Of a stretch of DNA of 12,361 bases, positions 1-7,219 are shown in pieces. Position 1 is the first letter of the stretch. Each line of letters starts with the position of its first letter. The notes beneath the pieces were generated by a model. The model ran no database searches, was not told where the DNA came from, and worked only from the letters and a program-made list of their open reading frames with translations. Both the position numbers and the translations under genes were made by a program. The stretch is from Betaproteobacteria bacterium UBA2293 (lineage in GTDB: Bacteria; Pseudomonadota; Gammaproteobacteria; Burkholderiales; Rhodocyclaceae): the NCBI GenBank assembly GCA_002345845.1, contig DDWF01000161.1:2786-15146 (forward strand). The letters run 5' to 3'.

Positions 1-435
1 GACCAGATGGGCGCCGAGGCGCTGCTCGGTCAGGGCGACATGCTTTACCTGGCGCCGGGTACCGGCTACCCGACCCGCGTTCATGGCGCCTTCGTTTCCG
101 ATGATGAAGTGCATCGCGTGGTTGAACATCTGAAAACCACCGGTGCGCCGGAATACGTCGAGGATATCCTGACCGGTGCTGGCGGCGATGACGAGGACGG
201 TGTTGCGGGCGACGGCGACGCGGCTGGCGATGCCGAGAGCGATCCGCTGTACGATCAGGCCGTCGATATCGTGCTGAAGAATCGCCGGGCCTCGATTTCG
301 CTGGTCCAGCGCCATCTGCGCATCGGTTACAACCGCTCGGCGCGGCTGATCGAGGCAATGGAGAAGGCCGGTCTGGTCTCGGCCATGGATGGCCGCGGTG
401 GCCGTGAAGTGCTGGCACGCAAGGAAACTGAATGA
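1..435 (+). CDS. ftsK: DNA translocase FtsK, C-terminal part (5' end outside window)
   Basis: The reading frame is open from the first base, so this is the 3' end of a longer gene. FtsK is the membrane-anchored, ATP-driven DNA pump at the division septum that moves chromosome ends and activates XerCD recombination at dif. The first residues ([17 protein letters not shown]) match the end of the RecA-like motor. A short acidic, Gly/Asp/Glu-rich linker follows at about residues 60-80. The last ~60 residues ([18 protein letters not shown] through [18 protein letters not shown]) are the winged-helix gamma domain that reads KOPS sequences. The stop overlaps the lolA start in ATGA at 432-435, which suggests translational coupling. 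The call is secure for the family; the N-terminal membrane domain cannot be seen here. Confidence 0.95.
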   Translation, partial: DQMGAEALLGQGDMLYLAPGTGYPTRVHGAFVSDDEVHRVVEHLKTTGAPEYVEDILTGAGGDDEDGVAGDGDAAGDAESDPLYDQAVDIVLKNRRASISLVQRHLRIGYNRSARLIEAMEKAGLVSAMDGRGGREVLARKETE

Positions 436-1055
436 AATCACTGTTGAAAGTCGGCGTGGCGCTGCTGTTCGCCGCCGCGCCGCTGTTTGCCCAAGCGGCC
501 GGAGCGGTCGACCGCCTGCATCAGTTCCTCGCCAGCACCAAGACGCTCAAGGCCGACTTCGCGCAACTGGTGGTCACCCGGGGCGGGCGCAAGCCGCAGG
601 AATCCTCCGGTGTCGTCAGCATCTCGCGCCCCGGCAAGCTGCGCTGGGATATCCGCAAGCCTTATCCCCAGCTGATCGTCAGTGATGGCGAGAAGGTGTG
701 GATTTACGACAGCGAGCTGCAACAGGTGACCGTGCGCCAGGTCGGCAGCGCCATCGGCGGCTCGCCAGCGGCCTTGCTCTCCGGCAACAATGATCTCGAA
801 CGCAATTTCACGCTGAGCGAAGCCGGCGAACGCGATGGCATGCTCTGGGTCGAGGCCGTGCCGAAATCCGGCGACAGCGGTTTCGAGCGCGTGCGCATCG
901 GCTTTGCCGGCAATGACCTGAAGGCGATGGAGTTGCAGGACAGTTTCGGGCAGACCACGTTGATCCGTTTTTCAGCGCTCGAGCGCAATCCGCAACTACC
1001 GGCGGGCAGCTTCCGCTTCGTGCCGCCGGCCGGCGTCGATATCGTCGGCGAATAG
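432..1055 (+). CDS. lolA: Outer-membrane lipoprotein carrier protein LolA
   Basis: LolA is the periplasmic chaperone that takes lipoproteins from the LolCDE transporter in the inner membrane to LolB at the outer membrane. The 207-residue product has the usual family length. It opens with a clear signal peptide ([20 protein letters not shown], probable cleavage after AQA). The mature part has typical LolA features: an early '[17 protein letters not shown]' helix, the strand '[22 protein letters not shown]' region (residues ~65-85), '[15 protein letters not shown]', and a C-terminal '[28 protein letters not shown]' region. The ATG lies inside the ftsK stop (ATGA), and ftsK-lolA is a common order in proteobacteria. 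The gene ends 21 nt from the convergent menF stop. Confidence 0.95.
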   Translation: MKSLLKVGVALLFAAAPLFAQAAGAVDRLHQFLASTKTLKADFAQLVVTRGGRKPQESSGVVSISRPGKLRWDIRKPYPQLIVSDGEKVWIYDSELQQVTVRQVGSAIGGSPAALLSGNNDLERNFTLSEAGERDGMLWVEAVPKSGDSGFERVRIGFAGNDLKAMELQDSFGQTTLIRFSALERNPQLPAGSFRFVPPAGVDIVGE

Positions 1056-1061
1056 CCCGTC

Positions 1062-1076
1062 AGCCACCGACTGGCT
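1062..1076. terminator. Short hairpin between convergent lolA and menF
   Basis: The sequence AGCCA-CCGAC-TGGCT forms a perfect 5-bp stem with a 5-nt loop in the 21-nt gap between two convergent stop codons. It could serve both strands. There is no T-run on either side, so an intrinsic terminator is only a weak possibility. Confidence 0.25.
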
Positions 1077-2423
1077 TCAGGTGCCTGTCACCTGCGTTGT
1101 TCCCTGGCCGCTGGCAGCAAAGGCCTCCATGATCGTGCCGAACTTGGCTTCCGTCTCGGCCAGTTCACTGCCCGGGTCGGAGCCGGCGACGATGCCGGCT
1201 CCCGCCTGCAGCAGGGCTGTCCGGCCGCTGAGCAGGGCCGAGCGAAGGGCCACCGAAAACTCCCCGTCGCCGTCCTGATCCAGATAACCGATGCCGCCGC
1301 TATACCAGCCATGGCGCTGTTCACCATGCTCGGCCAGCCAGGCCAGGGCGGCGGCCGTTGGATAGCCGCCGACCGCCGGTGTCGGGTGCAGGGCAGTGAG
1401 CAGGTCGAACAGCGTGGTTCCGGCAAGCGCTTCGGCAGTGATCCGGCTGCGCAGGTGGCGCAGGTGGCCGGCTGGCTGCTCGTGTGCTCCGCTGATCACC
1501 AGCGGTGTGCTGGCCAGTGGGGCAAGGGCGGCACCGACGGCACGGACGACCAGCGACTGCTCATGGCGGTTCTTGGCCCCGGCCAGTTCCGGTTCGCCGG
1601 CCCAGGCGGTGCCGGCCAGCGCATCGGCGTCGAGGTGGCCGCGCTGCAGGCGGACCAGGCGTTCCGGCGTGGCGCCGAGAAAGACCTGGCGGCCGTTGCC
1701 GAAGGCGTAGATCAGGCTGTCCGGCTGCTGAGCCAGCAGGGCCTCAAGCAACGTTGTTGCGGCGATCTCGTGGCGGGCTTCCAGTTGCCGGCTGCGGGTC
1801 AGCACCAGCTTGTCCAGGCGACCGCTGGCGATGGCCCGCAGGGCGTTTCGACAGCGGGCGATCCAGGCCTGGTCGGCAAGCATTTCCGCGGGGCGCGGCA
1901 GTAGTTCGACGGGCTGGGCGACTCTCCGGCGTGGCAACTGTTCCAGCCACTGGCCCCATTCGCCGATGGCCTGTTCCCGGCGTCCGGCCGGGATGCTGAG
2001 GGTGGCCGTGCAGCAGCCGTCGAGACTCTCCAGCAGGATGCCGGGAATGGTCAGCAGGGCGTTGGGCAGCGGCCCTTCATCGCCGGGGGCGAAGGCGAAA
2101 CCGGCGAAAGCCACGGCGCCGCCCTCGTGCCGCCAGTTGCGGCGCAGGCCGGCAAAGGCGTTGTCGAGGGCAGCGAAGCGATGGCGGCCGCCGCTGGCGA
2201 TCTGCAGGGCATGACCGATGCCCAGCCGGAACTCACGGCGTTTCGGGCGGGCGCGGTACCAGAAGGGCAGGGCTGGCGGCAGTAGTTCCAGCCAGTCGCG
2301 CTCGCCATGCCCCAGTTCGTAACGCAGGCTGAGTGGTGCTGCCGCCGGCGCGCCATCGGCCAGCCGATCCAGGCGTGGCCGAATGTCGTTGCTGGCGAGC
2401 AGGGCTTGCAGGCGCTCGATCAT
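1077..2423 (-). CDS. menF: Isochorismate synthase (MenF/EntC family)
   Basis: This enzyme converts chorismate to isochorismate, the entry step of menaquinone (or siderophore) synthesis; the adjacent menE argues for menaquinone. The product is 448 residues. The C-terminal two thirds is the chorismate-binding fold: 'GRLDKLVLTR' carries the likely general base K205, 'GATPERL' the likely general acid E254, 'ADALAGT' (266-272) matches isochorismate synthases rather than anthranilate synthase, and 'LHPTPAVGG' (345-353), 'GWYSGGIGYLD' (372-382) and 'GAGIVAGSDPGSELAETEAK' (408-427) are the signature motifs. E288 and E423 fit the Mg ligands by position. The ATG at 2423 is chosen because it overlaps the menE stop (ATGA) and the conserved region follows it; an in-frame extension to 2612 only re-reads menE in another frame. 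Confidence 0.88.
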   Translation of the reverse strand: MIERLQALLASNDIRPRLDRLADGAPAAAPLSLRYELGHGERDWLELLPPALPFWYRARPKRREFRLGIGHALQIASGGRHRFAALDNAFAGLRRNWRHEGGAVAFAGFAFAPGDEGPLPNALLTIPGILLESLDGCCTATLSIPAGRREQAIGEWGQWLEQLPRRRVAQPVELLPRPAEMLADQAWIARCRNALRAIASGRLDKLVLTRSRQLEARHEIAATTLLEALLAQQPDSLIYAFGNGRQVFLGATPERLVRLQRGHLDADALAGTAWAGEPELAGAKNRHEQSLVVRAVGAALAPLASTPLVISGAHEQPAGHLRHLRSRITAEALAGTTLFDLLTALHPTPAVGGYPTAAALAWLAEHGEQRHGWYSGGIGYLDQDGDGEFSVALRSALLSGRTALLQAGAGIVAGSDPGSELAETEAKFGTIMEAFAASGQGTTQVTGT

Positions 2424-3682
2424 GAGCGAACGCCGGCAGCGAGCCGGCGCAGGGCTGAGCGGTCGAGCTTGCCGGAAGCATTGCGCGGCAGGCTGTCGAG
2501 GTAGGCAACGCGCCGCGGCAGGGCCGCTGTCGGCAGATGCTGACGGGCATGCGCCTGCAGCGTTTCGAGGCTGGCGGCGCCGACGACCAGGGCGACGATG
2601 AGGTCGCCCCACACCGGATCGGGCAGGCCGCTGACGGCGATGTCGCGGATGCCCGGGCAGGCGGCCAGGCAGGATTCGATTTCCTGGGGATGCACATTGC
2701 GGCCGCCACTGATCAGCATGTCGTCGGCGCGGCCGCTGACGCTCAGGCGTCCGGCGGCGTCAATCTGCCCAAGGTCGCCGCTGGTCAGCCAGCCATCGCC
2801 ATCAAGACCGCCGCCATCGAGATAGCCGCACATCAACTGGCGGCCACGCAGGCGGATGCGGCCGTTGTCACCGATGGCCAGTTCCATGCCCGGCAGAGGC
2901 CGGCCAACCAATCCTGGTTGCCAGGGGCCGTCGTCAGGGGCGTGTACGGCGACCAGGGCGGCGCTTTCGGTCATGCCGTAGCTCGGCCACAGAGGCCAGC
3001 CAGCCGCCGTCGCCCGTTCATGCAGCGGGGTGGCCAGGGCGGCACCGCCGATCAGCGCCACGCGCAGGCCGGGTGGCGGGCGGATGGCAAGATCGAGCAG
3101 CGCCGCCAGCATGGCCGGTACCAGGGAAATGTGGCTGACCGGGTAGCGCTCCAGATCCTCGGCCACGCGTGCAGCGCTGAAACCGTCGTGCAGCAGCATG
3201 CCGGCGCCAGCGCGGGCACAGCGCCAGAGGATGGACTGACCGCCGATATGGTAGAGCGGCAGGCAGTTCAGCCAGAGATCGCCGGCGCCGAGGCCGAGCC
3301 GTTGGTTGGCGGCCGCAGCGGCGCTGTCGAGGGCAGCGGGGCCAAGGCGTACGGCCCGTCGCCGGCCTTCGCTGCCGCTGGTCGAAATAATCAGGGCGCT
3401 ATCGTCGGCGCTGCTCGCTGGTGCTGCGGCTTCGCCTGCTGGCAGCGGCCAGAAGGCGCGGCCGGCGATGGCGCTGGCCCAGGCATGGCGGGCCAGTTTC
3501 AGGCTGTCGCCGCTGACGGCGACGCAAGTCTTCTGCCCTTCCAGTCCGGCCGCCAGGGCGCAGGCATCCGCCCACAGCGCGGCCTGTGTCCAGGTCTCTC
3601 CACCATGATGCAGCGCCAGCCGCTGCGGGGAGTTCTGGGCGGCCTGTTCGAGGTAGCGGGCTAGGGGTGAGGCATCGACCAT
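2420..3682 (-). CDS. menE: o-Succinylbenzoate-CoA ligase (MenE-like acyl-CoA synthetase)
   Basis: This is a member of the ANL superfamily of AMP-forming ligases; MenE activates o-succinylbenzoate with ATP and CoA in menaquinone synthesis. The 420-residue product is short for ANL enzymes, as MenE proteins usually are. Motifs in order: a phosphate-binding loop 'STSGSEGRRR' (100-109), 'LPLYHIGG' (141-148), 'YGMTES' (235-240), 'SGDLG' (301-305), the hinge segment 'GRADDMLISGGRNVHPQEIE' (317-336), and 'NASGKLDR' with the catalytic lysine K405. The loop is unusual: ANL loops normally read like TSGTTGxPK, here the Pro-Lys pair is replaced by Arg residues. The substrate is assigned mainly from the coupled menF; another aryl or acyl acid cannot be excluded. 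A GGAG at 3696-3699 lies 13 nt before the ATG, a rather long spacing. Confidence 0.8.
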   Translation of the reverse strand: MVDASPLARYLEQAAQNSPQRLALHHGGETWTQAALWADACALAAGLEGQKTCVAVSGDSLKLARHAWASAIAGRAFWPLPAGEAAAPASSADDSALIISTSGSEGRRRAVRLGPAALDSAAAAANQRLGLGAGDLWLNCLPLYHIGGQSILWRCARAGAGMLLHDGFSAARVAEDLERYPVSHISLVPAMLAALLDLAIRPPPGLRVALIGGAALATPLHERATAAGWPLWPSYGMTESAALVAVHAPDDGPWQPGLVGRPLPGMELAIGDNGRIRLRGRQLMCGYLDGGGLDGDGWLTSGDLGQIDAAGRLSVSGRADDMLISGGRNVHPQEIESCLAACPGIRDIAVSGLPDPVWGDLIVALVVGAASLETLQAHARQHLPTAALPRRVAYLDSLPRNASGKLDRSALRRLAAGVRS

Positions 3683-3728
3683 GAACGGCTGGTTTCTCCA
3701 GGGGTGAGGGCGGGCGGGTTTCCCCGAA

Positions 3729-3734
3729 ATTATA
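3729..3734 (-). promoter_or_regulatory. Candidate -10 element for the menE-menF operon
   Basis: Read on the minus strand this is a perfect TATAAT, 47 nt upstream of the menE ATG, in an otherwise GC-rich stretch. No good -35 box (TTGACA-like) is present 16-18 nt further upstream, so an activator or a weak promoter would be needed. The rest of the 179-nt gap (3683-3861) shows nothing else I can support. Confidence 0.4.
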
Positions 3735-3861
3735 CGGAGGCCACCGCCTGGCGGACCCGGAGACAGATCAAGAATTCCGGCTGCGTGCAGGACAGGATGG
3801 GCGGCTGGCGGTAAGATTGGCTCATGAACTGTCTATTCAAGTGTCGTCGGAGCATCCTGTC

Positions 3862-4359
3862 ATGAACGAGCCGCTCGATTTGATCAAGGCCGTACGTAGT
3901 GGCCGCCTGGAAGCCGTTCGTGCCGTGCTTGATGCGGGCGCGGCGCCAGAGTTGGCGGACGGCCAGGGTGACCCCGGGCTGCCGATGGGCATCGCCTGTT
4001 TCATGGGTTTCGTCGACATCGTCCGTGAACTGGCGGCCCGTGGTGCCCGTGTCAATCTGTCCGACAATCGCCTGCCCACGTCGCCGCTGAGCATGGCCCT
4101 GCGTGGCCAGCGCAAGGAAGTGGTACGGGCGCTGATTGAGCTGGGGACAGAGATTCCGGATGGTACGGTGACTGGACTGAGCGAACAGGAAGTGCTGCTT
4201 GCCCAGTGGAAGGCCTGCCAGCAGAGCGAAGCGGACAAGGCAGTCGGCGAGCAGCAGGTGGTCGAGGAAATCGATATGGTCGGCTGTTTCGGCACCGATA
4301 CCCAGGTGCTCGAAGCCGACGTGCTGCGCGCTGCTGCTGCCCAGCAGCGCCGTTCCTAA
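3862..4359 (+). CDS. Small ankyrin-repeat protein
   Basis: The product is about 165 residues. The first ~100 residues carry two to three ankyrin repeats: 'DLIKAVRSGRLEAVRAVLDA' followed by GA, then 'GIACFMGFVDIVRELAARGA' followed by RVN, then 'PLSMALRGQRKEVVRALIEL' followed by GTE. Ankyrin repeats bind other proteins; no enzymatic domain or signal peptide is visible, so a cytoplasmic binding role is inferred. The remaining ~65 residues are polar, Glu/Gln-rich and probably helical. The ATG at 3862 is chosen because GGAG (3849-3852) sits 9 nt upstream; a TTG at 3817 in the same frame would add 15 residues (MAHELSIQVSSEHPV) that do not look like ankyrin sequence. The stop is 6 nt from the convergent stop of the next gene. 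The partner is unknown. Confidence 0.8.
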   Translation: MNEPLDLIKAVRSGRLEAVRAVLDAGAAPELADGQGDPGLPMGIACFMGFVDIVRELAARGARVNLSDNRLPTSPLSMALRGQRKEVVRALIELGTEIPDGTVTGLSEQEVLLAQWKACQQSEADKAVGEQQVVEEIDMVGCFGTDTQVLEADVLRAAAAQQRRS

Positions 4360-4365
4360 CGGGAT

Positions 4366-5331
4366 TCAGCCGGGTAGTGGGGCGGGCAGCAGCGGGACCA
4401 GCCCGGTCTGCACGTAGCCTTCGCAGCGATCGATGTATTCGCGGGTGCTTTTCGGCATCGGCGTCCGGGCACGGGTGATGTAGAACAACAGGTCGCGGCC
4501 GTTGCGGATCAGTTGCAGGCCGTCGGAACTGTTGTGGATCGTCGGCGAGCCGTGGACGGCGACAGGATGAGGGGCGTAGTTGGCGAGGCGTTCGCCGGCG
4601 GTGACCAGATCCGACCAGACGTCGAAGATGTCGGGGTCGGTGCGCAGCGTTTCCGTCTTGATCTGGGCGGCCCGGGCAAAGTCCCTGATTGCCGGTTCGA
4701 TGTCGGCAAAAGCGGGAATGCCGGTGAAGCAGGCGACCATGGCATCGGCGATGCGGTCGATATCGCGCAGGGTCTGGCCGATCTTGATGTAGCGGCTTTC
4801 GTAGAAATCCTCGAGCGGGATCGAGAAGGCGCGGAAGGGTTCGCCCCAAAGCTCATCGATGCCTTCCTCGCCACTGCGGTGCAGGACGAAGCGGCCGAGT
4901 TCCATGGCTTCGAGCAGACAGTGGCCGCATTCGCGCATCAGGGCATCATCGCTGCGGATTTCGACCCCTTCGCCCTGCAGTTCGACCAGCTTGCGGAAAA
5001 TGTCGGTACCGCGGTTGAACAGGGCGCCAGCCAGCATCGCCGCCTTGACGCGCCGCCGTCCGGGGTCGGCTTCTTCCTGATAACTGCGGCGTGCCTCGTT
5101 GAGGCGGGTGCCGGGAATGTTCAGACCGTGCTCGGTGTGGTTAAACAGGCGTCGGGTCAGTGCTTCGATCAGGCGCTTCTTGGCATCCAGTGAGTCGGCC
5201 GGCACCGGATAGGTCTTGATCCAGTAGCCTTCGTAAAAGACGCGTTCCTGGCCATCGATGATCCGCCGCGTTCCGTCGGCCGGGGACGGATGATTGCCAG
5301 CGCTTGATTCAAGCCGGTGAACAGGCTCCAT
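4366..5331 (-). CDS. Conserved-looking hypothetical protein, 321 aa
   Basis: I do not recognise the family. The product is a soluble, mostly helical-looking protein with no signal peptide or membrane segment. The N-terminal ~25 residues are polar, followed by 'ERVFYEGYWIKTYPVPADSL' (~30-48), a basic helical stretch around 'KKRLIEALTRRLFNHTEHGL', and a middle region with 'MRECGHCLLEAMELGRFVLH' (two close Cys). The C-terminal part has 'IKIGQTLRDIDRIADAMVAC', 'DIFDVWSDLVTAGERLANYA' and 'NGRDLLFYITRARTPMPKST'. Codon use is the same GC-rich style as its neighbours, so it reads as a real native gene. GAGG lies 7 nt before the ATG at 5331. It is transcribed alone, out of an AT-rich leader with a palindrome (5421-5447), and converges on the ankyrin gene. 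No function is proposed. Confidence 0.75.
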   Translation of the reverse strand: MEPVHRLESSAGNHPSPADGTRRIIDGQERVFYEGYWIKTYPVPADSLDAKKRLIEALTRRLFNHTEHGLNIPGTRLNEARRSYQEEADPGRRRVKAAMLAGALFNRGTDIFRKLVELQGEGVEIRSDDALMRECGHCLLEAMELGRFVLHRSGEEGIDELWGEPFRAFSIPLEDFYESRYIKIGQTLRDIDRIADAMVACFTGIPAFADIEPAIRDFARAAQIKTETLRTDPDIFDVWSDLVTAGERLANYAPHPVAVHGSPTIHNSSDGLQLIRNGRDLLFYITRARTPMPKSTREYIDRCEGYVQTGLVPLLPAPLPG

Positions 5332-5420
5332 GGAGATGCCTCGAATTTATTACCAAAGTAGTAGTCTGCCGAATTTTTGGTGCTTTGCAACAAAAAAATG
5401 GACCAGTCGCAGCCTACTGC

Positions 5421-5447
5421 TTTTATTAACTCTTCACATTAATAAAA
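5421..5447. repeat. Perfect 9-bp inverted repeat in an AT-rich gap (operator candidate)
   Basis: TTTTATTAA and TTAATAAAA are perfect reverse complements separated by the 9-nt spacer CTCTTCACA. The centre lies about 100 nt upstream of the ATG of the 321-residue gene (5331, minus strand). The size and spacing resemble the binding site of a dimeric repressor or activator. The surrounding 5332-5480 region is far richer in A and T than the coding DNA, which raises the chance level. No clear -35/-10 pair could be placed with confidence in this gap. Confidence 0.4.
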
Positions 5448-5458
5448 TTTCGCATTGT

Positions 5459-5509
5459 AAAAAAATCCGACATTGCCAGCGGATACCCCCTGACTACGCA
5501 GGGGGCATC
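5459..5509 (-). terminator. Terminator-like hairpin downstream of the YceI operon
   Basis: On the minus strand, just after the last YceI stop, GATGCCCCCT pairs with AGGGGGTATC (10 pairs including one G-U) around an 8-nt loop (stem arms at 5500-5509 and 5482-5491). A run of seven T follows at 5465-5459, but about 16 nt after the stem instead of directly against it. This is a plausible operon end, imperfect as a textbook intrinsic terminator. It also shields the downstream gene at 4366-5331 from read-through. Confidence 0.55.
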
Positions 5510-5520
5510 CAGCAGGAAAA

Positions 5521-6099
5521 TTATTCCTTGATTGCTTCGATGGCGATGTCGATGCGCACTTCATCGCCGACGTTGGGGGCGTACTTGCCGGCGTTGAAGT
5601 CGGAGCGTTTGACGACGGTCCAGGCATTGGCGCCGATGGCGTCCTTCTTCAGCATCGGGTGCGGCATGGCCTTGAACGAGGTGACGGTCAGCGTCACCGG
5701 TTTGGTCACACCCTTCAGCGTCAGGTTGCCATCGACGGCAACCGGCTTGTCGCCTTCGAAGACGACCTTGGTGGACTTGAAGGTGGCGGTCGGGTATTTA
5801 CCGGTATCGAGGAAGTCTTCGCCCTGGATGTGCTCGTTGAAGGTGGCGTAACCAGTGTTCACCGACTGGGTGTCGATGACGATGTCCACGGAGCCGGTCT
5901 TCGCTGCCTTGTCGAGGACGACCTTGCCGCTGGTCTTGTCGAAGCGGCTCAACTGGGTCGAGAAGCCGAAGTGGCTGTAGGAGAAGCGCGGGAAGGTGTG
6001 GGTGCCGTCAACAACGAAGGTTTCGGGGGCGGCCAGGGCCGGCGCGGCGATGGCGCTGGCGAGGATGAGGGCGGTGGTGAGTTTGCTGATTTTTTGCAT
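5521..6099 (-). CDS. YceI family periplasmic protein (second copy)
   Basis: YceI proteins are periplasmic beta-barrel, lipocalin-like proteins; solved family members bind long isoprenoid chains such as octaprenyl compounds. This 192-residue product has a clean signal peptide (MQKISKLTTALILASAIAAP, cleavage after ALA near residue 23). The mature part has family hallmarks: 'VDGTHTFPRFSYSHFGFST', 'FDKTSGKVVLDKAAKTGSVD', 'FNEHIQGEDFLDTGKYPTAT', 'GNLTLKGVTKPVTLTV' and a C-terminal 'RSDFNAGKYAPNVGDEVRID'. AGGAG sits 7 nt before the ATG. It is the last gene of the operon, 27 nt after the other YceI gene. The two copies are clearly diverged, so this is an old duplication or separate acquisition, not a recent tandem repeat. 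The ligand is not known from sequence. Confidence 0.9.
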   Translation of the reverse strand: MQKISKLTTALILASAIAAPALAAPETFVVDGTHTFPRFSYSHFGFSTQLSRFDKTSGKVVLDKAAKTGSVDIVIDTQSVNTGYATFNEHIQGEDFLDTGKYPTATFKSTKVVFEGDKPVAVDGNLTLKGVTKPVTLTVTSFKAMPHPMLKKDAIGANAWTVVKRSDFNAGKYAPNVGDEVRIDIAIEAIKE

Positions 6100-6126
6100 G
6101 GTGATTCTCCTGTCTGGGGGTGGGGG

Positions 6127-6678
6127 TTACTTGCTGGTGGCAGTGATGCGGAACTTGATGCGGACGTCGTTGGCGACGATATCGAACTTGGCCCAGCTAC
6201 CTTCCCCGATCGAGAAATCGGCGCGGCGGATGGTGAAGGCACCGTCGAACACGCCGGTGTTGCCCTGGGGGCTGAAGGTGGCGGGCACGACAACATCCTG
6301 GGTCTTGCCCTTGATGCTCAACTGGCCGGTGACCTCGTAGCGATTGCCGCCGAGCGGCTTGACGCTGCTGGAAACGAAACGGGCGGTCGGGAAGGCCTTG
6401 GTGTTGAACCACTGCTTGCCGGCCACTTCCTCGTCGCCTTCGGGGGCGCCGGTGTCCACGCTGGCCAGGGCGACATCGAAGACGGCTTTGCCGGCCGTCG
6501 GTTTGGCTGGGTCGAAACTCAACTGGCTGGTGAATTTCCTGAAGTGGCCATCGACCGAGACGCCCATCTGTTGATAGACGAAGGCGACGCTGCTCTTGTC
6601 GGCCTGGACCTGGCTGTATTCGATGGCCTGGGCGGAAAAAGCCGTGGCCAGGGCAAAGGCGAGGGTGATTTTTTTCAT
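6127..6678 (-). CDS. YceI family periplasmic protein (first copy)
   Basis: A second lipocalin-like YceI protein, 183 residues, with a short signal peptide (MKKITLAFALATAFSAQA, cleavage after AQA). The mature domain shows 'KSSVAFVYQQMGVSVDGHFR' (N-terminal strand region), 'ASVDTG' followed by 'EVAGKQWFNTKAFPTARFVS' (the position of the conserved 'FFDxxxYPxxxF' stretch), 'GQLSIKGKTQDVVVPATF', and 'TIRRADFSIGEGSW' near the end. GGGAG lies 7 nt before the ATG. The ATG is 1 nt after the stop of the cytochrome b561 gene, matching the yceJ-yceI (b561-YceI) order known from enterobacteria. The likely role is binding a lipid or quinone-like molecule in the periplasm near the b561 protein; this is inference from family and context. 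Confidence 0.9.
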   Translation of the reverse strand: MKKITLAFALATAFSAQAIEYSQVQADKSSVAFVYQQMGVSVDGHFRKFTSQLSFDPAKPTAGKAVFDVALASVDTGAPEGDEEVAGKQWFNTKAFPTARFVSSSVKPLGGNRYEVTGQLSIKGKTQDVVVPATFSPQGNTGVFDGAFTIRRADFSIGEGSWAKFDIVANDVRIKFRITATSK

Positions 6679-6679
6679 G

Positions 6680-7219
6680 TCAGTTCTCCCGGGAATGGTG
6701 GGGCAGGATGCGGGTCAGGATGTCATCCTTGTCGATGAAGTGATGCTTGAGGGCAGCGCCGATGTGGCCGGCGATGACGGCTGCGAACAACAGGTTGAGA
6801 CTCATGTGCACGGTCTGCAGCAGGTCGCCCAGTTCCTTGTTCTTGGCGAGCAGGTCGGGAATCGGCAGGACGCCGAACCAGACGGTCTGGAAACCCTTGG
6901 CCGAACTCATCAGCCAGCCGGAGAGCGGAATCGCCAGCATCAGCACGTACAGCGCCAGGTGGCCGGCATGGGCGGCGAACTGCAGCAGTTTCGGCATGCT
7001 GGCCGGCAAATCGGGCGGCCGATGGGTCAGGCGCCAGGCCAGACGCACCAGCACCAGCAGGAAGACGCTGACGCCAGCCCATTTGTGCCAGGAGTACAAC
7101 TGCAGTTTTTCCGGCGACAGCGGCAGATCCTGCATGTAGAAACCGAGGGCAAGCATGCCGAAAATCAGGATGGCCATCAGCCAGTGCAGGGCGATGGCGG
7201 TGGATGTATAGCGCTTCAT
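6680..7219 (-). CDS. Cytochrome b561 (CybB/YceJ-type)
   Basis: A 179-residue integral membrane dihaem b-type cytochrome that passes electrons between quinol-type donors and acceptors in the inner membrane. Four hydrophobic segments are visible: about residues 9-28, 46-61, 87-105 and 136-157. Candidate haem ligands sit where the family has them: H12 ('ALHWLM'), H45 ('SWHKWAG'), H138 ('QTVHMSLN') and H152 ('AGHIGAALKHHFIDKDDILT'). The C-terminal 'LKHHFIDKDDILTRILP' stretch is very typical of bacterial b561 proteins. GGAGG is 6 nt before the ATG. The start overlaps the dioxygenase stop by 4 nt (ATGA) and the stop is 1 nt from the YceI start, so the genes are almost certainly co-transcribed. The redox partner is unknown. 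Confidence 0.92.
   Translation of the reverse strand: MKRYTSTAIALHWLMAILIFGMLALGFYMQDLPLSPEKLQLYSWHKWAGVSVFLLVLVRLAWRLTHRPPDLPASMPKLLQFAAHAGHLALYVLMLAIPLSGWLMSSAKGFQTVWFGVLPIPDLLAKNKELGDLLQTVHMSLNLLFAAVIAGHIGAALKHHFIDKDDILTRILPHHSREN

Noticed and set aside
2424..2612. N-terminal extension of the menF frame
   Set aside because: It re-reads the end of menE in another frame, is Arg/Pro-rich, and the overlap ATGA at 2420-2423 gives a better start.
2537..3664. Plus-strand open frame of about 375 codons opposite menE
   Set aside because: Antisense shadow of a gene with all ANL motifs; no family resemblance in the shadow translation.
3765..3775. ATCAA half-site resembling an FNR box upstream of menE
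   Set aside because: Only one half of TTGAT-N4-ATCAA is present; the other arm does not match.
5659..6738. Long plus-strand open frame (about 359 codons) opposite the two YceI genes
   Set aside because: It is antisense to two genes with clear signal peptides and family motifs; its Gly/Asp/Val-rich translation is the usual mirror of GC-rich coding DNA.
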